Source: Chthoniobacter flavus (GTDB lineage Bacteria > Verrucomicrobiota > Verrucomicrobiia > Chthoniobacterales > Terrimicrobiaceae). From it: 47,923 nucleotides of DNA. The stretch is from the NCBI GenBank assembly GCA_945860745.1, contig CAMASH010000021.1, positions 1 through 47,923 of the forward strand, given 5' to 3'. The notes beneath the pieces are model-generated. The model was not told the DNA's origin and did no database searches. It saw only the letters and a program-made list of their open reading frames with translations. This document shows positions 14,982 through 22,809 of this stretch, in pieces (position 1 is the stretch's first letter; the number at the start of each line of letters is the position of its first letter). The translations under genes and the position numbers were made by a program.

Positions 14982-16115
14982 CTACCCGCCGTAAAGAAAC
15001 TTCCAGTCCAGCGGCACGGGCACACGGTGCCCGGCGGAACCACGCAAAAGGATGCCGCCGTCCTTGCGCTCAATGGTTTTGACCACGTCGAAACCCTTCG
15101 GCACCGCCGCCACGCCCATGATCACATTCACGACCGTCGGACGCCTGGGACTGAGCCTGATCGCGGTGGGAATGCCGCGGGCATTGACCGGATTCTTCGC
15201 CGCGGATTCCGCCAATCCGTCGTGGAAATGGCTGGTCACCTCCTCCAGGGCCAGCACCCGCCGGTGGCGTCCGTTCCACGGCGGATAGTGGCGTCCGCCG
15301 TGGGAATGCCATAGCACGGTCGAGGCCAGCACGCGGGGATCTTTGAGCGAAAACCACACATAGCCCTCCTCGGAAAAAACCGCCGCCGACCAGGCAAAAT
15401 CCCCGCCGGGTTTCGCGCTCACCATCACCAGATCCTCAAATCCCTCGCGGGCCGGATAACGCGTGAGATCAGCAAATCCACCCGCCGCCAGCGGCACGCG
15501 GTCCAGCGCGCGGAATTCCGCGCCGCGCTTGAGGCTGGAATATCCGCCCTGCGCGGGATCTTCGAACTGTCCGGGATAGACCTGTCCGAACCCGATCGGG
15601 CTGGTGCTGATCCGTCCGCCGGACCCGCCGGCGGGAAACTCCAGCATGGCATGATGTCCGGGATTCATCGGCCCGGCCGCCCCACGAATCACGTGACGGC
15701 AATAAACCGCGGTGTGGCCCTGCCGCAGTTGAATTAATTTCTCAATGCGGGCTTGGCGGATCGTGGTGTTCAAACCCAGATCGAGCGAACGCGTTTCGCC
15801 TTCATCCTCCGCGCCGAGGAACTGCCAGACGGCATTGGCGGTTTGTCCATGCGCGGGATGCCGTTCGCCCTTCCACGGGGTGCCGTTGCCGCCGAAGGGC
15901 AGGCAGAAAAAATCCCCCCGCAAAACCCGGAGGATATTCGGGAGTCCGGGCGTCGCTTCCTCCGCCCAGGGCGCAACATGAAACGGGCGCACCACGCGAC
16001 GGCCCAACCGGAACTTCACCGGTCCGAGATGACCGCCGGTGCGCGTGACCGCGGCTTCCACCTGATCGGAGCGAAGGACCCACGAGGGCTGTCCGGCGAT
16101 GATTGGGAGTTTCAT
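14982..16115 (-). CDS. Protein with galactose-mutarotase-like features, function unknown
   Basis: 377 aa, soluble, no signal peptide. Several elements recall the aldose-1-epimerase (mutarotase-like) beta-sandwich: TGGHLGPVKF near residue 25, GERHPAHGQTANAVWQFL near residue 83, and a central NPGHHAMLEFP resembling the GWHPYF region. A later WHSHGGRHYPPWNGRHRRVLALEEV is rich in His and acidic residues. Homologues in planctomycetes and verrucomicrobia are usually unnamed. The start at 16115 (MKLPIIAGQPSW) is chosen because upstream codons extend into the intergenic region and the opposite-strand lipoprotein. Possibly a sugar-binding or epimerase-like protein. Confidence 0.72.
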   Translation of the reverse strand: MKLPIIAGQPSWVLRSDQVEAAVTRTGGHLGPVKFRLGRRVVRPFHVAPWAEEATPGLPNILRVLRGDFFCLPFGGNGTPWKGERHPAHGQTANAVWQFLGAEDEGETRSLDLGLNTTIRQARIEKLIQLRQGHTAVYCRHVIRGAAGPMNPGHHAMLEFPAGGSGGRISTSPIGFGQVYPGQFEDPAQGGYSSLKRGAEFRALDRVPLAAGGFADLTRYPAREGFEDLVMVSAKPGGDFAWSAAVFSEEGYVWFSLKDPRVLASTVLWHSHGGRHYPPWNGRHRRVLALEEVTSHFHDGLAESAAKNPVNARGIPTAIRLSPRRPTVVNVIMGVAAVPKGFDVVKTIERKDGGILLRGSAGHRVPVPLDWKFLYGG

Positions 16116-16185
16116 GGGGTGAAAGTTTTCTTTGAGTCTGTCCGCCGCCTGCATTAAGCAAGCGGGTTCAACCGGAAATGTCGCT

Positions 16186-16368
16186 TTGAAAAGATTCCTC
16201 ATCAGTCTCCTTTGCCTTTCAAGTTTCGGTTGCGCCACAAAAGAGAGCCCCGGAGAGGCAAACCTGGAGCGCGGCGGCGTCCAGGTCGACGGCGTGGGCG
16301 ACTACTACAAAAAGAAGCGCCAGAATTTCTTCCTGAAGATTTTTTCCGGCGGAGATACCCAACCGTAG
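16186..16368 (+). CDS. Small lipoprotein, TTG start
   Basis: A TTG at 16186 gives a 60-aa protein with a canonical lipoprotein signal: KRF, a Leu/Ser-rich core, and a lipobox ending SSFGC with the Cys at residue 16. The mature part (~45 residues) ends in YYKKKRQNFFLKIFSGG, a basic/aromatic tail. An ATG at 16132 is in frame but would place the lipobox Cys at residue 34, which is atypical. Length and signal suggest an entericidin-like or outer-membrane-anchored small protein, but no family is recognised. Confidence 0.55.
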   Translation: MKRFLISLLCLSSFGCATKESPGEANLERGGVQVDGVGDYYKKKRQNFFLKIFSGGDTQP

Positions 16369-16383
16369 CTGCCCGTTCTGTTC

Positions 16384-16434
16384 CCGGCATCCCACCGGGT
16401 GACTTTTTCCACCTGCGCACTGGAGGGATGCCGG
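16384..16434. terminator. Long-loop inverted repeat between convergent genes
   Basis: CCGGCATCCC (16384-16393) and GGGATGCCGG (16425-16434) form perfect 10-bp arms around a 31-base loop containing TTTTT. It lies between the lipoprotein gene and the oppositely oriented vapBC genes, where a bidirectional terminator would be expected. Confidence 0.4.
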
Positions 16435-16462
16435 CCGGGGATGACAGGGGACAAAATGCGGC

Positions 16463-16873
16463 TCAGAGAAACGGATTCACCACGGTGACTCCTCCGAACC
16501 GCTGTCCGTGGCTGAGGTCTTCCGCCTAAACGATCGAGCAGCCCAATTCGCCAGCCGGGGTCAGAATAAGGGAATCCCAAGGCGGGATCTGGTCGCTGCG
16601 CTGGAGGCGCCTGGCCGCCAGGAAAGTCTCCCGCGTCACGGGGGCGACCTGAAAATGCAGAAACCGGGCCAGCCAATCGTCCTCCTGCTCCGGGGAAAAA
16701 GCCAGTTTGCCAGGATGCCGCGCGTTGACCACGAACGCATTGAGGACCTGCCCCGAGAGGACCAACCCCCGCTGAAGCAGCAACTCCCGCGCGATGACGG
16801 TCTTTCGCGAGGAGGGAAGCCTCTCCCCGGCGGCATAGATCAGGACATTCGTGTCAACGAATGCGGTCGGCAG
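16463..16873 (-). pseudogene. vapC: PIN-domain toxin VapC interrupted by an in-frame amber codon
   Basis: The frame encodes a full-length (~136 aa) PIN RNase. FVDTNVLIYAAG has the first catalytic Asp, LSGQVLNAFVVNA the Glu region, and IPPWDSLILTPAGELGC the third Asp. After GCSIV a TAG (16528-16526) stands where PIN proteins usually have Trp, and translation resumes as AEDLSHGQRFGGVTVVNPFL before TGA at 16463, an excellent PIN C-terminus. The start is also unusual: the only plausible codon is CTG at 16873 (MPTAFVDTN), preceded six bases earlier by GAGG. The gene overlaps the end of vapB. The amber change (TGG to TAG) truncates the last strand and probably inactivates the toxin. Confidence 0.8.
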
Positions 16874-17129
16874 GGATTTCCTCGCGCGTGAGCGGTGTCA
16901 CCGAAGCGCGCGACCGGACACCAGCCTGGGCCGTTTTTGCACGCTGGTCAGCCAAACGAGAGAGCTCTTCCAAAGCCGCAATACGGCGCGTTTCCCGATT
17001 TCCTTCCTCTGTCTCCAGCGAAACCAGAAACTCACGCACCATCCCGCTCACCGAAGTGCCCCGCCGGGCGGCCAGGGTGCGGGCCTTACGGTTCGCTTCG
17101 TCGTCAATCTTCCGAGTGATGTTTTTCAT
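16854..17129 (-). CDS. vapB: Ribbon-helix-helix antitoxin VapB
   Basis: 91 aa. The N-terminal half (MKNITRKIDDEANRKARTLA then ARRGTSVSGMVREFLVSL) is a ribbon-helix-helix DNA-binding domain; the C-terminal half is charged and likely wraps the toxin. Antitoxins of this kind neutralise the PIN RNase and repress their own operon. The gene overlaps vapC by 20 bases. The start at 17129 is the first ATG preceding the beta-strand; longer frames run upstream without similarity. If vapC is inactive through its amber codon, the antitoxin may persist as an orphan. Confidence 0.85.
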   Translation of the reverse strand: MKNITRKIDDEANRKARTLAARRGTSVSGMVREFLVSLETEEGNRETRRIAALEELSRLADQRAKTAQAGVRSRASVTPLTREEIPADRIR

Positions 17130-17322
17130 GGACTCAACAGCACAGGAACGGTGCATGTGTGCGACAGTGAGAAATTTTCCCGGGAAGAGCCTCCTCCGAA
17201 CCCGAAGAATCCCGGGGACACGGCCCCTCTTGCCTTGACGGTCCAAAACTTCCCATCCTTTGCGTGAGACTCTTCCATCGCATCGCACGGGAGTTCAATC
17301 GCGCACGAAAGGTTCCGGATTT

Positions 17323-17475
17323 TTATCGGCCAGACGGTGTTCCGCCGAGTCGAAGGGCTTCCTGTAGTAGTCGCGAAAGGGCGCGCGGCCAGGGTTCGAC
17401 CATGGGACGATCGAACACCAGAAACTCCGGTTTGGGGAGCCGCACCTGTTCTCCGGCAAGGTCCAAGTTTTTCAT
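17323..17475 (-). CDS. Possible 50-aa open frame divergent from mraZ
   Basis: A short open frame starts MKNLDLAGEQVRLPKPEF and ends TPSGR. It is neither long nor recognised, and the region upstream of mraZ otherwise holds no gene from 17130 to 17495. Coding status is doubtful; it may be a gene remnant. Confidence 0.22.
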   Translation of the reverse strand: MKNLDLAGEQVRLPKPEFLVFDRPMVEPWPRALSRLLQEALRLGGTPSGR

Positions 17476-17495
17476 AACCCTCACCCGGTTTCCGA

Positions 17496-17524
17496 TTGAC
17501 ATCCCGGCCCCAAAGTGGTGAAAA
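17496..17524 (+). promoter_or_regulatory. Putative promoter of the dcw cluster
   Basis: A perfect -35 box TTGACA (17496-17501) is followed after 17 bases by TGAAAA (17519-17524), a weak -10 candidate. The spacing is ideal and the site overlaps the MraZ boxes, as expected for an MraZ-repressed promoter. Confidence 0.5.
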
Positions 17525-17548
17525 GTGGGGAGCTGTGGCGGAAAGTGT
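17512..17548 (+). promoter_or_regulatory. MraZ operator: four direct boxes with 10-bp period
   Basis: AAAGTGG (17512), AAAGTGG (17522), GCTGTGG (17532) and AAAGTGT (17542) recur at exactly 10-bp intervals, 21 bases before the mraZ start. This is the AAAGTG(T/G)-N3 array described for MraZ binding in mollicutes, and it also contains the GTGG cores of the enterobacterial TGGG-N5 type. The direct inference is that MraZ controls its own operon here. Confidence 0.8.
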
Positions 17549-17568
17549 CACACAAAACCTCAAATCGA

Positions 17569-18021
17569 ATGGGTCAGGATGCAACAACGCTCTTCTCGGG
17601 AACCTTCGAGCGTTCAATGGACGCGAAGAAGCGCGTGGCCGTGCCCGCGTCCTGGCTTTCCAAAGATGAGGGCGAAATTTTCCACGTGATCCCCCACCCT
17701 TCAGAAGGTTATCTGATGGTGATGCCGCCGGAGGAATTCGGGCGGCAGGAAGAACTTTTTCAGTCTTCTCCGAACGCGAGCAAGGGAGAGAAACGCCAGG
17801 CCATCCGCAAGTTCTATGGTGAGGCCCACACCACGACGACAGACAGGCAAGGGCGCATCCTTTTGACCGAGAAACACTGCGAACGTGCCGGACTCGCCGG
17901 AGAGATCGTTTTTGCCGGCGGGCGCAGCCGCTTCGAAATCTGGAGCAAGGATCGCCACGCGGCCGCGGAGGCCAGTCAGACCGACGCCTACAAGCGCGTC
18001 GCGGAGGACATCGGTCTCTAA
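17569..18021 (+). CDS. mraZ: Transcriptional regulator MraZ
   Basis: A 150-aa DNA-binding protein made of two SpoVT/AbrB-like half-repeats. LFSGTFERSMDAKKRVAVPASW (residues ~7-28) is the first DxKxRv(x)iP loop, and TTTDRQGRILLTEKHCERAGL is the second DxxGRi. It forms ring-shaped oligomers that bind tandem boxes upstream of its own gene. The start at 17569 (MGQDATTLFSG) is preferred over the GTG at 17515, which lies inside the operator. It is the first gene of the dcw cluster. Confidence 0.93.
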   Translation: MGQDATTLFSGTFERSMDAKKRVAVPASWLSKDEGEIFHVIPHPSEGYLMVMPPEEFGRQEELFQSSPNASKGEKRQAIRKFYGEAHTTTTDRQGRILLTEKHCERAGLAGEIVFAGGRSRFEIWSKDRHAAAEASQTDAYKRVAEDIGL

Positions 18022-18168
18022 AATTCATCCAACGATGCCACCCTTCACCTCATGAAAACCACGAGCTAATGACCAAGCGGGGCCGGGTGTTTTGCTTCGG
18101 TTTCAGTCCTGCCAAGGGCTCCGACGGAAAGCCCCAGGGTCACGCCGCCATCAAAATCCGCCCGCGCA

Positions 18169-19161
18169 ATGCTTATGAAATCCTGGGACTTCGACGACCT
18201 CCCTCTGCCAACTTTGGAAAAGCCTGAGGACTCCGCCGCAGCATCCGGCCGCTATCACGTTCCGGTGATGGCCGAGGAGGTGGTCGCCTTGTTGCGGCCG
18301 GCTCCCGGGTTGATCTTCCTGGACGGCACGGCCGGCGGCGGCGGGCACACGGAAAAATTCCTCCAGCACGGCGCGGAGGTGGTGGCGCTGGATCAGGACG
18401 CGGACGCCATCGCGCATTGCGCGGATCGCCTGGCGGCCTTCGGCCACCGGCTGCATCTGGTCGAAACGAATTTTGAAAACACGGGGGCCGCCCTGGACGG
18501 CCTCGGCTTCCATTCCGTGGCCGGGGCCCTGATTGATATCGGGGTTTCCTCGCATCAGCTCGACACCGCAGAACGCGGCTTCGCCATGATGAAGGACGGT
18601 CCGCTGGACATGCGCATGAGCCGGGGGATTTCCCGCACCGCGGCGGACATCATCAATACGGCCACGGTTTCCGAACTGGCCGAAATCTTCCGCACTTACG
18701 GCGAGGAACCCCGCGCCATGCACATCGCGGCGCGACTCGTTGCCGCGCGCGAACAACGCCCGCTGCGCACCACCTTCGACCTGGCCGCGGCCGTCACGTC
18801 GATCGTGCCGCGCACGGGGCCGCGCCATCCCGCCACGCGGGTTTTCCAGGCCCTGCGCATCGCGGTGAACGACGAACTCGGCGCGCTCGCGCGCGGACTG
18901 GACGCCATCAGCACCCGTCTGGCCCGCGGGGCGCGCTTCGCCGTGATCAGCTTCCATTCGCTCGAGGACCGCATCGTAAAGAACTACTTCCGTGATCGCA
19001 GCACGGAATGGATCGACCGCCCGGAGTGGCCCGAGCCGCGCCGCAACCCCGCCCGCATTTTCCGTCTCCTCACCCCCCGCCCGATGGATGCATCGGGCGA
19101 GGAAGTCACCGCCAACCCCCGGGCCCGTAGCGCCAAACTGCGGGTCGTCGAACGCCTCTGA
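18169..19161 (+). CDS. rsmH: 16S rRNA (cytosine-1402-N4)-methyltransferase RsmH
   Basis: 330 aa. RsmH (MraW) methylates C1402 in the ribosomal P site. YHVPVMAEEVVALL (residues ~28-41) is the N-terminal signature, FLDGTAGGGGHTEKFL (~50-65) the SAM loop, ALIDIGVSSHQLD the family motif, GPLDMRM the substrate loop, and ISFHSLEDRIVKNYFR the C-terminal signature. A second ATG two codons later is equally possible as start. It follows mraZ by 147 bases that contain only very short frames. Confidence 0.96.
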   Translation: MLMKSWDFDDLPLPTLEKPEDSAAASGRYHVPVMAEEVVALLRPAPGLIFLDGTAGGGGHTEKFLQHGAEVVALDQDADAIAHCADRLAAFGHRLHLVETNFENTGAALDGLGFHSVAGALIDIGVSSHQLDTAERGFAMMKDGPLDMRMSRGISRTAADIINTATVSELAEIFRTYGEEPRAMHIAARLVAAREQRPLRTTFDLAAAVTSIVPRTGPRHPATRVFQALRIAVNDELGALARGLDAISTRLARGARFAVISFHSLEDRIVKNYFRDRSTEWIDRPEWPEPRRNPARIFRLLTPRPMDASGEEVTANPRARSAKLRVVERL

Positions 19162-19166
19162 ACGCC

Positions 19167-19544
19167 ATGACTCTCACCGCCGGACACCGCAGCCCCCATG
19201 TCAATCCCATCCACCTCGCCTCGCTGGCCCGCTGGCTTTTGCTCGCTTTCGCCTTCAGCGCCTGCGGGCTCCTGTTTGTTTTTGTCAAAAACCAGCAGCA
19301 CTCCCTGGGCGAACAAACCCGCCAGGTTGAACGCCAGATTCGCGAGGTGCGGGCCCACAACGAGGTCCTTCTGGCCCGGATTTCCACCCTGTCCTCCCGG
19401 GCCGAACTGCAGCGCAAGCTGGACCAGAAATTCATCGCCCTTCAACCCATCCACGACACCAGCATTGCCCGGCTCGTCCCTCCCGCCCAGGCGGGGAACG
19501 ACGGCGTCCTGCGCACGGCGGCCAACGAGAGGGTCCGCCGGTGA
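19167..19544 (+). CDS. ftsL: FtsL-like divisome protein
   Basis: 125 aa with a short cytoplasmic N-terminus, one membrane helix (WLLLAFAFSACGLLFVFV, residues ~23-40) and a periplasmic coiled coil (QQHSLGEQTRQVERQIREVR onwards). This is the FtsL/DivIC architecture, and the position between rsmH and ftsI is that of ftsL. Sequence identity within the family is low, so the call rests on topology and position. FtsL with FtsB and FtsQ activates FtsW/FtsI. It overlaps ftsI by GTGA. Confidence 0.82.
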   Translation: MTLTAGHRSPHVNPIHLASLARWLLLAFAFSACGLLFVFVKNQQHSLGEQTRQVERQIREVRAHNEVLLARISTLSSRAELQRKLDQKFIALQPIHDTSIARLVPPAQAGNDGVLRTAANERVRR

Positions 19545-21322
19545 GAGAAAAAGCGCGGATCCGCGCCGCCATCGTTTGCGTGCTGATGGCGAGTATCTTC
19601 ACCGGCTATTCGGCCCGGCTCATTTACTTGCAGGTCAGCAAGCATGAGGAATACACCGCGCTGGCCGCGCAGAAGCATTCCATCCGTCTGGCCGTGCCGG
19701 CCCGGCGCGGGCTGATCTTCGACCGCAACGGCGAAATCCTGGCCACCAACATCCCCGTGCGCAAGGTCGTGATCGACGGCTCGCACGTGAATAATCCCGA
19801 CGCTCTGGCCAGCCTGGCGGCCTCCTCTCTCGACCTGCCGGAATCCGCCCTCCGCCAGGAACTGAAAACCTCCAGCAAATACAAGGTGCTCCGGCCCGAT
19901 CTGGCCGAGGACAAGGCGATCGCCCTGCAAAAAGCCATGGAGGAAAAGTCGCTGCGTGGAATCTATTTTCATCAGAACACCACCCGCACCTACCCCAACG
20001 GGCCCATGCTCAGCCATGTGCTGGGGTTCCTCTCCCGCAAGGACCCGGACGACGAGCACGTCGTTGGGGTGGACGGGGTGGAGCGCTCCATGGAGGAAAC
20101 CCTCTGCGGCGAGGAGGGTTTCCGCCACATCGAGCGCGACCGCACCGGCCGGGAAATCGTCATTTACCGCGGGCAGGAACAAGCCGCCCGGAACGGACAA
20201 AACGTCCAGCTCACCATCGACATGGGCCTGCAGGCCATCCTCGAGGCGGAAATGGAAAGCGCCTTCAAGGAACTCAAACCCGAGAATGCCATCGGCCTCA
20301 TCATCCAACCCAAAACCGGTGAGATCCTCGCTCTGGCCAACCGGCCGACTTTTGACCTCAATCTGATCAACGCCGCCAAACCCGAGCAGATGAAAAACCG
20401 GGCCATCCTCGACATGGTCGAACCCGGATCGACCTTTAAGATCGTCGTGGCCTCGGCCGCGCTGAATGAGCGCACCGTCACCGAAAAGTCCCTGATCTAC
20501 TGCGAGAACGGCAGCTTCTCCTACGGCGGACGCATCCTGCGCGACCATCACGGCTACGGGCAGATGAACGTTCACGACATCCTGATGAAATCCTCAAATA
20601 TCGGCTCGGCCAAGATGGCCCTCATGATGGGCGACGAAAAATTCTACGAGTATGTGCGCCGTTTCGGCTTCGGCGAGCGCTCCGGCGTGCAACTCCCGGG
20701 CGAAATCCCGGGCCTGGTCCATCCCCCGGCCCGCTGGGACAAACTCACCATCACCCGCATGCCCATGGGCCATTCCGTGGCCGTCACGCCCTTGCAAATG
20801 GCCATGGCCATGGCCGTCGTGGCCAATGGCGGCAAACTCATGCGCCCGCACATCATCCAGTCCATCAAGGACGCCGACGGCAACGTGGTCCGGCAATCCG
20901 AACCCGAAGTCGTGCGCGAGGTCGTTCCGCCCGGGGTGGCCGGCTTTGTCAACAGGGCCCTCACCGAAGTGGTCAGTGCACACGGCACCGCCGCCCTCGC
21001 CAGCGTGGCCGGGTTCACCGTCGCGGGCAAAACCGGCACGGCGCAGAAGGTGAATCCCAAGGGCGGGTACTCGGAGGGCAAATATGTGGTCTCCTTCGTC
21101 GGCTACATGCCCGCCGAGGATCCCGAGTTCGTCTGCCTCATCCTGATCGATGACGCGAAAATCTCCCCCTCGCTGAACTACGGCGGACTTGTTGCCGCGC
21201 CCATCTTTTCCCGCGTGGCGGAAAAAGCCGCGCGCTATCTCGACCTGACTCCGGCGCCGCGGGCCGGACCGATTCTGCCCATCGCCATGCGGGATACTGA
21301 CACCACGGAATTCCGACAATGA
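19541..21322 (+). CDS. ftsI: Septal peptidoglycan transpeptidase FtsI (class B PBP)
   Basis: 593 aa with an N-terminal signal anchor (AAIVCVLMASIFTGYSARLIYL) and a PBP dimerisation domain (ARRGLIFDRNGEILATN). The transpeptidase domain has the catalytic serine in VEPGSTFKI (Ser ~297), SSN near 350 and KTGTAQK near 496. The enzyme cross-links septal peptidoglycan together with FtsW. The C-terminal sequence after ~570 is short and Pro-rich, with no PASTA domains. Translation starts at GTG 19541, overlapping the ftsL stop. The end overlaps murE by ATGA. Confidence 0.95.
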   Translation: MREKARIRAAIVCVLMASIFTGYSARLIYLQVSKHEEYTALAAQKHSIRLAVPARRGLIFDRNGEILATNIPVRKVVIDGSHVNNPDALASLAASSLDLPESALRQELKTSSKYKVLRPDLAEDKAIALQKAMEEKSLRGIYFHQNTTRTYPNGPMLSHVLGFLSRKDPDDEHVVGVDGVERSMEETLCGEEGFRHIERDRTGREIVIYRGQEQAARNGQNVQLTIDMGLQAILEAEMESAFKELKPENAIGLIIQPKTGEILALANRPTFDLNLINAAKPEQMKNRAILDMVEPGSTFKIVVASAALNERTVTEKSLIYCENGSFSYGGRILRDHHGYGQMNVHDILMKSSNIGSAKMALMMGDEKFYEYVRRFGFGERSGVQLPGEIPGLVHPPARWDKLTITRMPMGHSVAVTPLQMAMAMAVVANGGKLMRPHIIQSIKDADGNVVRQSEPEVVREVVPPGVAGFVNRALTEVVSAHGTAALASVAGFTVAGKTGTAQKVNPKGGYSEGKYVVSFVGYMPAEDPEFVCLILIDDAKISPSLNYGGLVAAPIFSRVAEKAARYLDLTPAPRAGPILPIAMRDTDTTEFRQ

Positions 21323-22809
21323 GCATCCCCCTTTCCCGGTTGCTGGCCGCCACCACGGTCATCGAGACAAACGCCGACCCGCAGTTGCGGGTCGAATCGC
21401 TTTGTTACGACTCGCGCCAGGCCGCCCCGGGCGCGCTCTTTTTCGCCCTCCGCGGAGTGAGGGCGGAGGGAAACCAATTTGTCGCGCAGGCCGCTGAACT
21501 GGGGGCGACGACCATCGTCTCCGACGCTGCCTCGGCTGCCTGCGCGCTTCCTTTCATCCAGGTGCCCGATGCCCGCGCCGCCCTGGCCGACATGGCCGCG
21601 GCTTTTCACGATCACCCGGCCGCCAAACTCAAGGTCATGGGCGTCACCGGGACGAATGGCAAAACCACCACCGCCTTTCTGCTCAAGCACCTCCTCGATG
21701 CCGACCAACGGCGCTGCGGACTGGTCGGAACCATCAAATACTGCATCGGGGACACCGAGATCGACGCTCCGCGCACCACCCCGGAATCCGCTGATCTCCA
21801 GGATCTCCTCGCGCAGATGGTGGACGCGGGCAGCAAGGCCGTGGCCATGGAGGTATCCAGCCATGCCCTCGTCCAGCACCGCGTGCGCGGCATCGAATTC
21901 GACACCGCCGTCTTCACCAACCTGACCCAGGATCACCTCGACTATCACAAAACGATGGAGGCCTATTTTGAGGCCAAAGCCCTCCTGTTTAAAAATCTCG
22001 GCGCGCAGACGAAAAAGAAGGGCAAGGCCCTGCTCAATGCCGACGACCGCCACGGCCACCTGCTCAAAGAGCGACTGACAAAAAAGAAAGTCCCCGTCAT
22101 CACGTACGGCCTCGGAGCCAGCGCCGATTTCCGGGCCACGGATGTGAAATTCGATGCCACGGGAAGTTCCTTTCACCTCCAGGCCAAGGGCCGCAGCTAC
22201 CTCGTGCGGACTCCCCTCATCGGCTCGTTCAACATTTACAACGCCCTCGCGGCCCTCGCCGCCGCCTCGTCGATGGGCATGGAACTCCGCGCCGCCGTGG
22301 CCGCCCTGGCCCAGGCCCCCCAGGTGCCCGGCCGCCTCCAGCGCGTCCCGGCCAAACGCAGTTTCCAGGTCTTTGTCGATTACGCCCATACGGATGATGC
22401 GCTGCGCAATGTGCTCCGCACCCTGCGCGAATTGAACCCCAACCGCCTCATCACCGTCTTCGGCTGCGGCGGCGACCGCGATCGCGCCAAACGCCCGCTC
22501 ATGGCCGCGGCCGCCGAGGAACTCTCCGACTGGTCCATCCTCACCTCCGACAACCCGCGCAGCGAGGATCCGCTCGCCATCCTGGCCGACATCCGCGCCG
22601 GCCTGCGCGGCACCCGTCACGAAGAGATCCCCGACCGCGAAACCGCCATCCGTCAGGCGGTGGAACGCGCGGCCGCCGGAGACATTGTCCTCATCGCGGG
22701 TAAGGGCCATGAGACCTCCCAGGAATTCGCCACCGGAAAAGTTCCCTTCGATGACGTCGTCGTCGCCCGCCGCGCCATCGAAGCCAAACGGGTGGAGGTG
22801 GAGGAATAA
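21319..22809 (+). CDS. murE: UDP-MurNAc-L-Ala-D-Glu:meso-diaminopimelate ligase MurE
   Basis: A 496-aa cytoplasmic Mur ligase adding the third residue of the stem peptide. VMGVTGTNGKTTTAFLLKHL (residues ~110-129) is the ATP loop, EVSSHALVQHRV and NLTQDHLDYH are central-domain motifs, and VDYAHTDDALRNVL precedes the C-terminal domain. The tetrapeptide DNPR in TSDNPRSEDP indicates specificity for meso-diaminopimelate rather than lysine. Length is normal. It overlaps ftsI (ATGA) and murF (TAATG). Confidence 0.97.
   Translation: MSIPLSRLLAATTVIETNADPQLRVESLCYDSRQAAPGALFFALRGVRAEGNQFVAQAAELGATTIVSDAASAACALPFIQVPDARAALADMAAAFHDHPAAKLKVMGVTGTNGKTTTAFLLKHLLDADQRRCGLVGTIKYCIGDTEIDAPRTTPESADLQDLLAQMVDAGSKAVAMEVSSHALVQHRVRGIEFDTAVFTNLTQDHLDYHKTMEAYFEAKALLFKNLGAQTKKKGKALLNADDRHGHLLKERLTKKKVPVITYGLGASADFRATDVKFDATGSSFHLQAKGRSYLVRTPLIGSFNIYNALAALAAASSMGMELRAAVAALAQAPQVPGRLQRVPAKRSFQVFVDYAHTDDALRNVLRTLRELNPNRLITVFGCGGDRDRAKRPLMAAAAEELSDWSILTSDNPRSEDPLAILADIRAGLRGTRHEEIPDRETAIRQAVERAAAGDIVLIAGKGHETSQEFATGKVPFDDVVVARRAIEAKRVEVEE

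Noticed and set aside
18069-18227. 52-aa open frame (MTKRGRVFCFGF...) between mraZ and rsmH
   Set aside because: Overlaps the rsmH start in another frame and resembles nothing; too weak to call.
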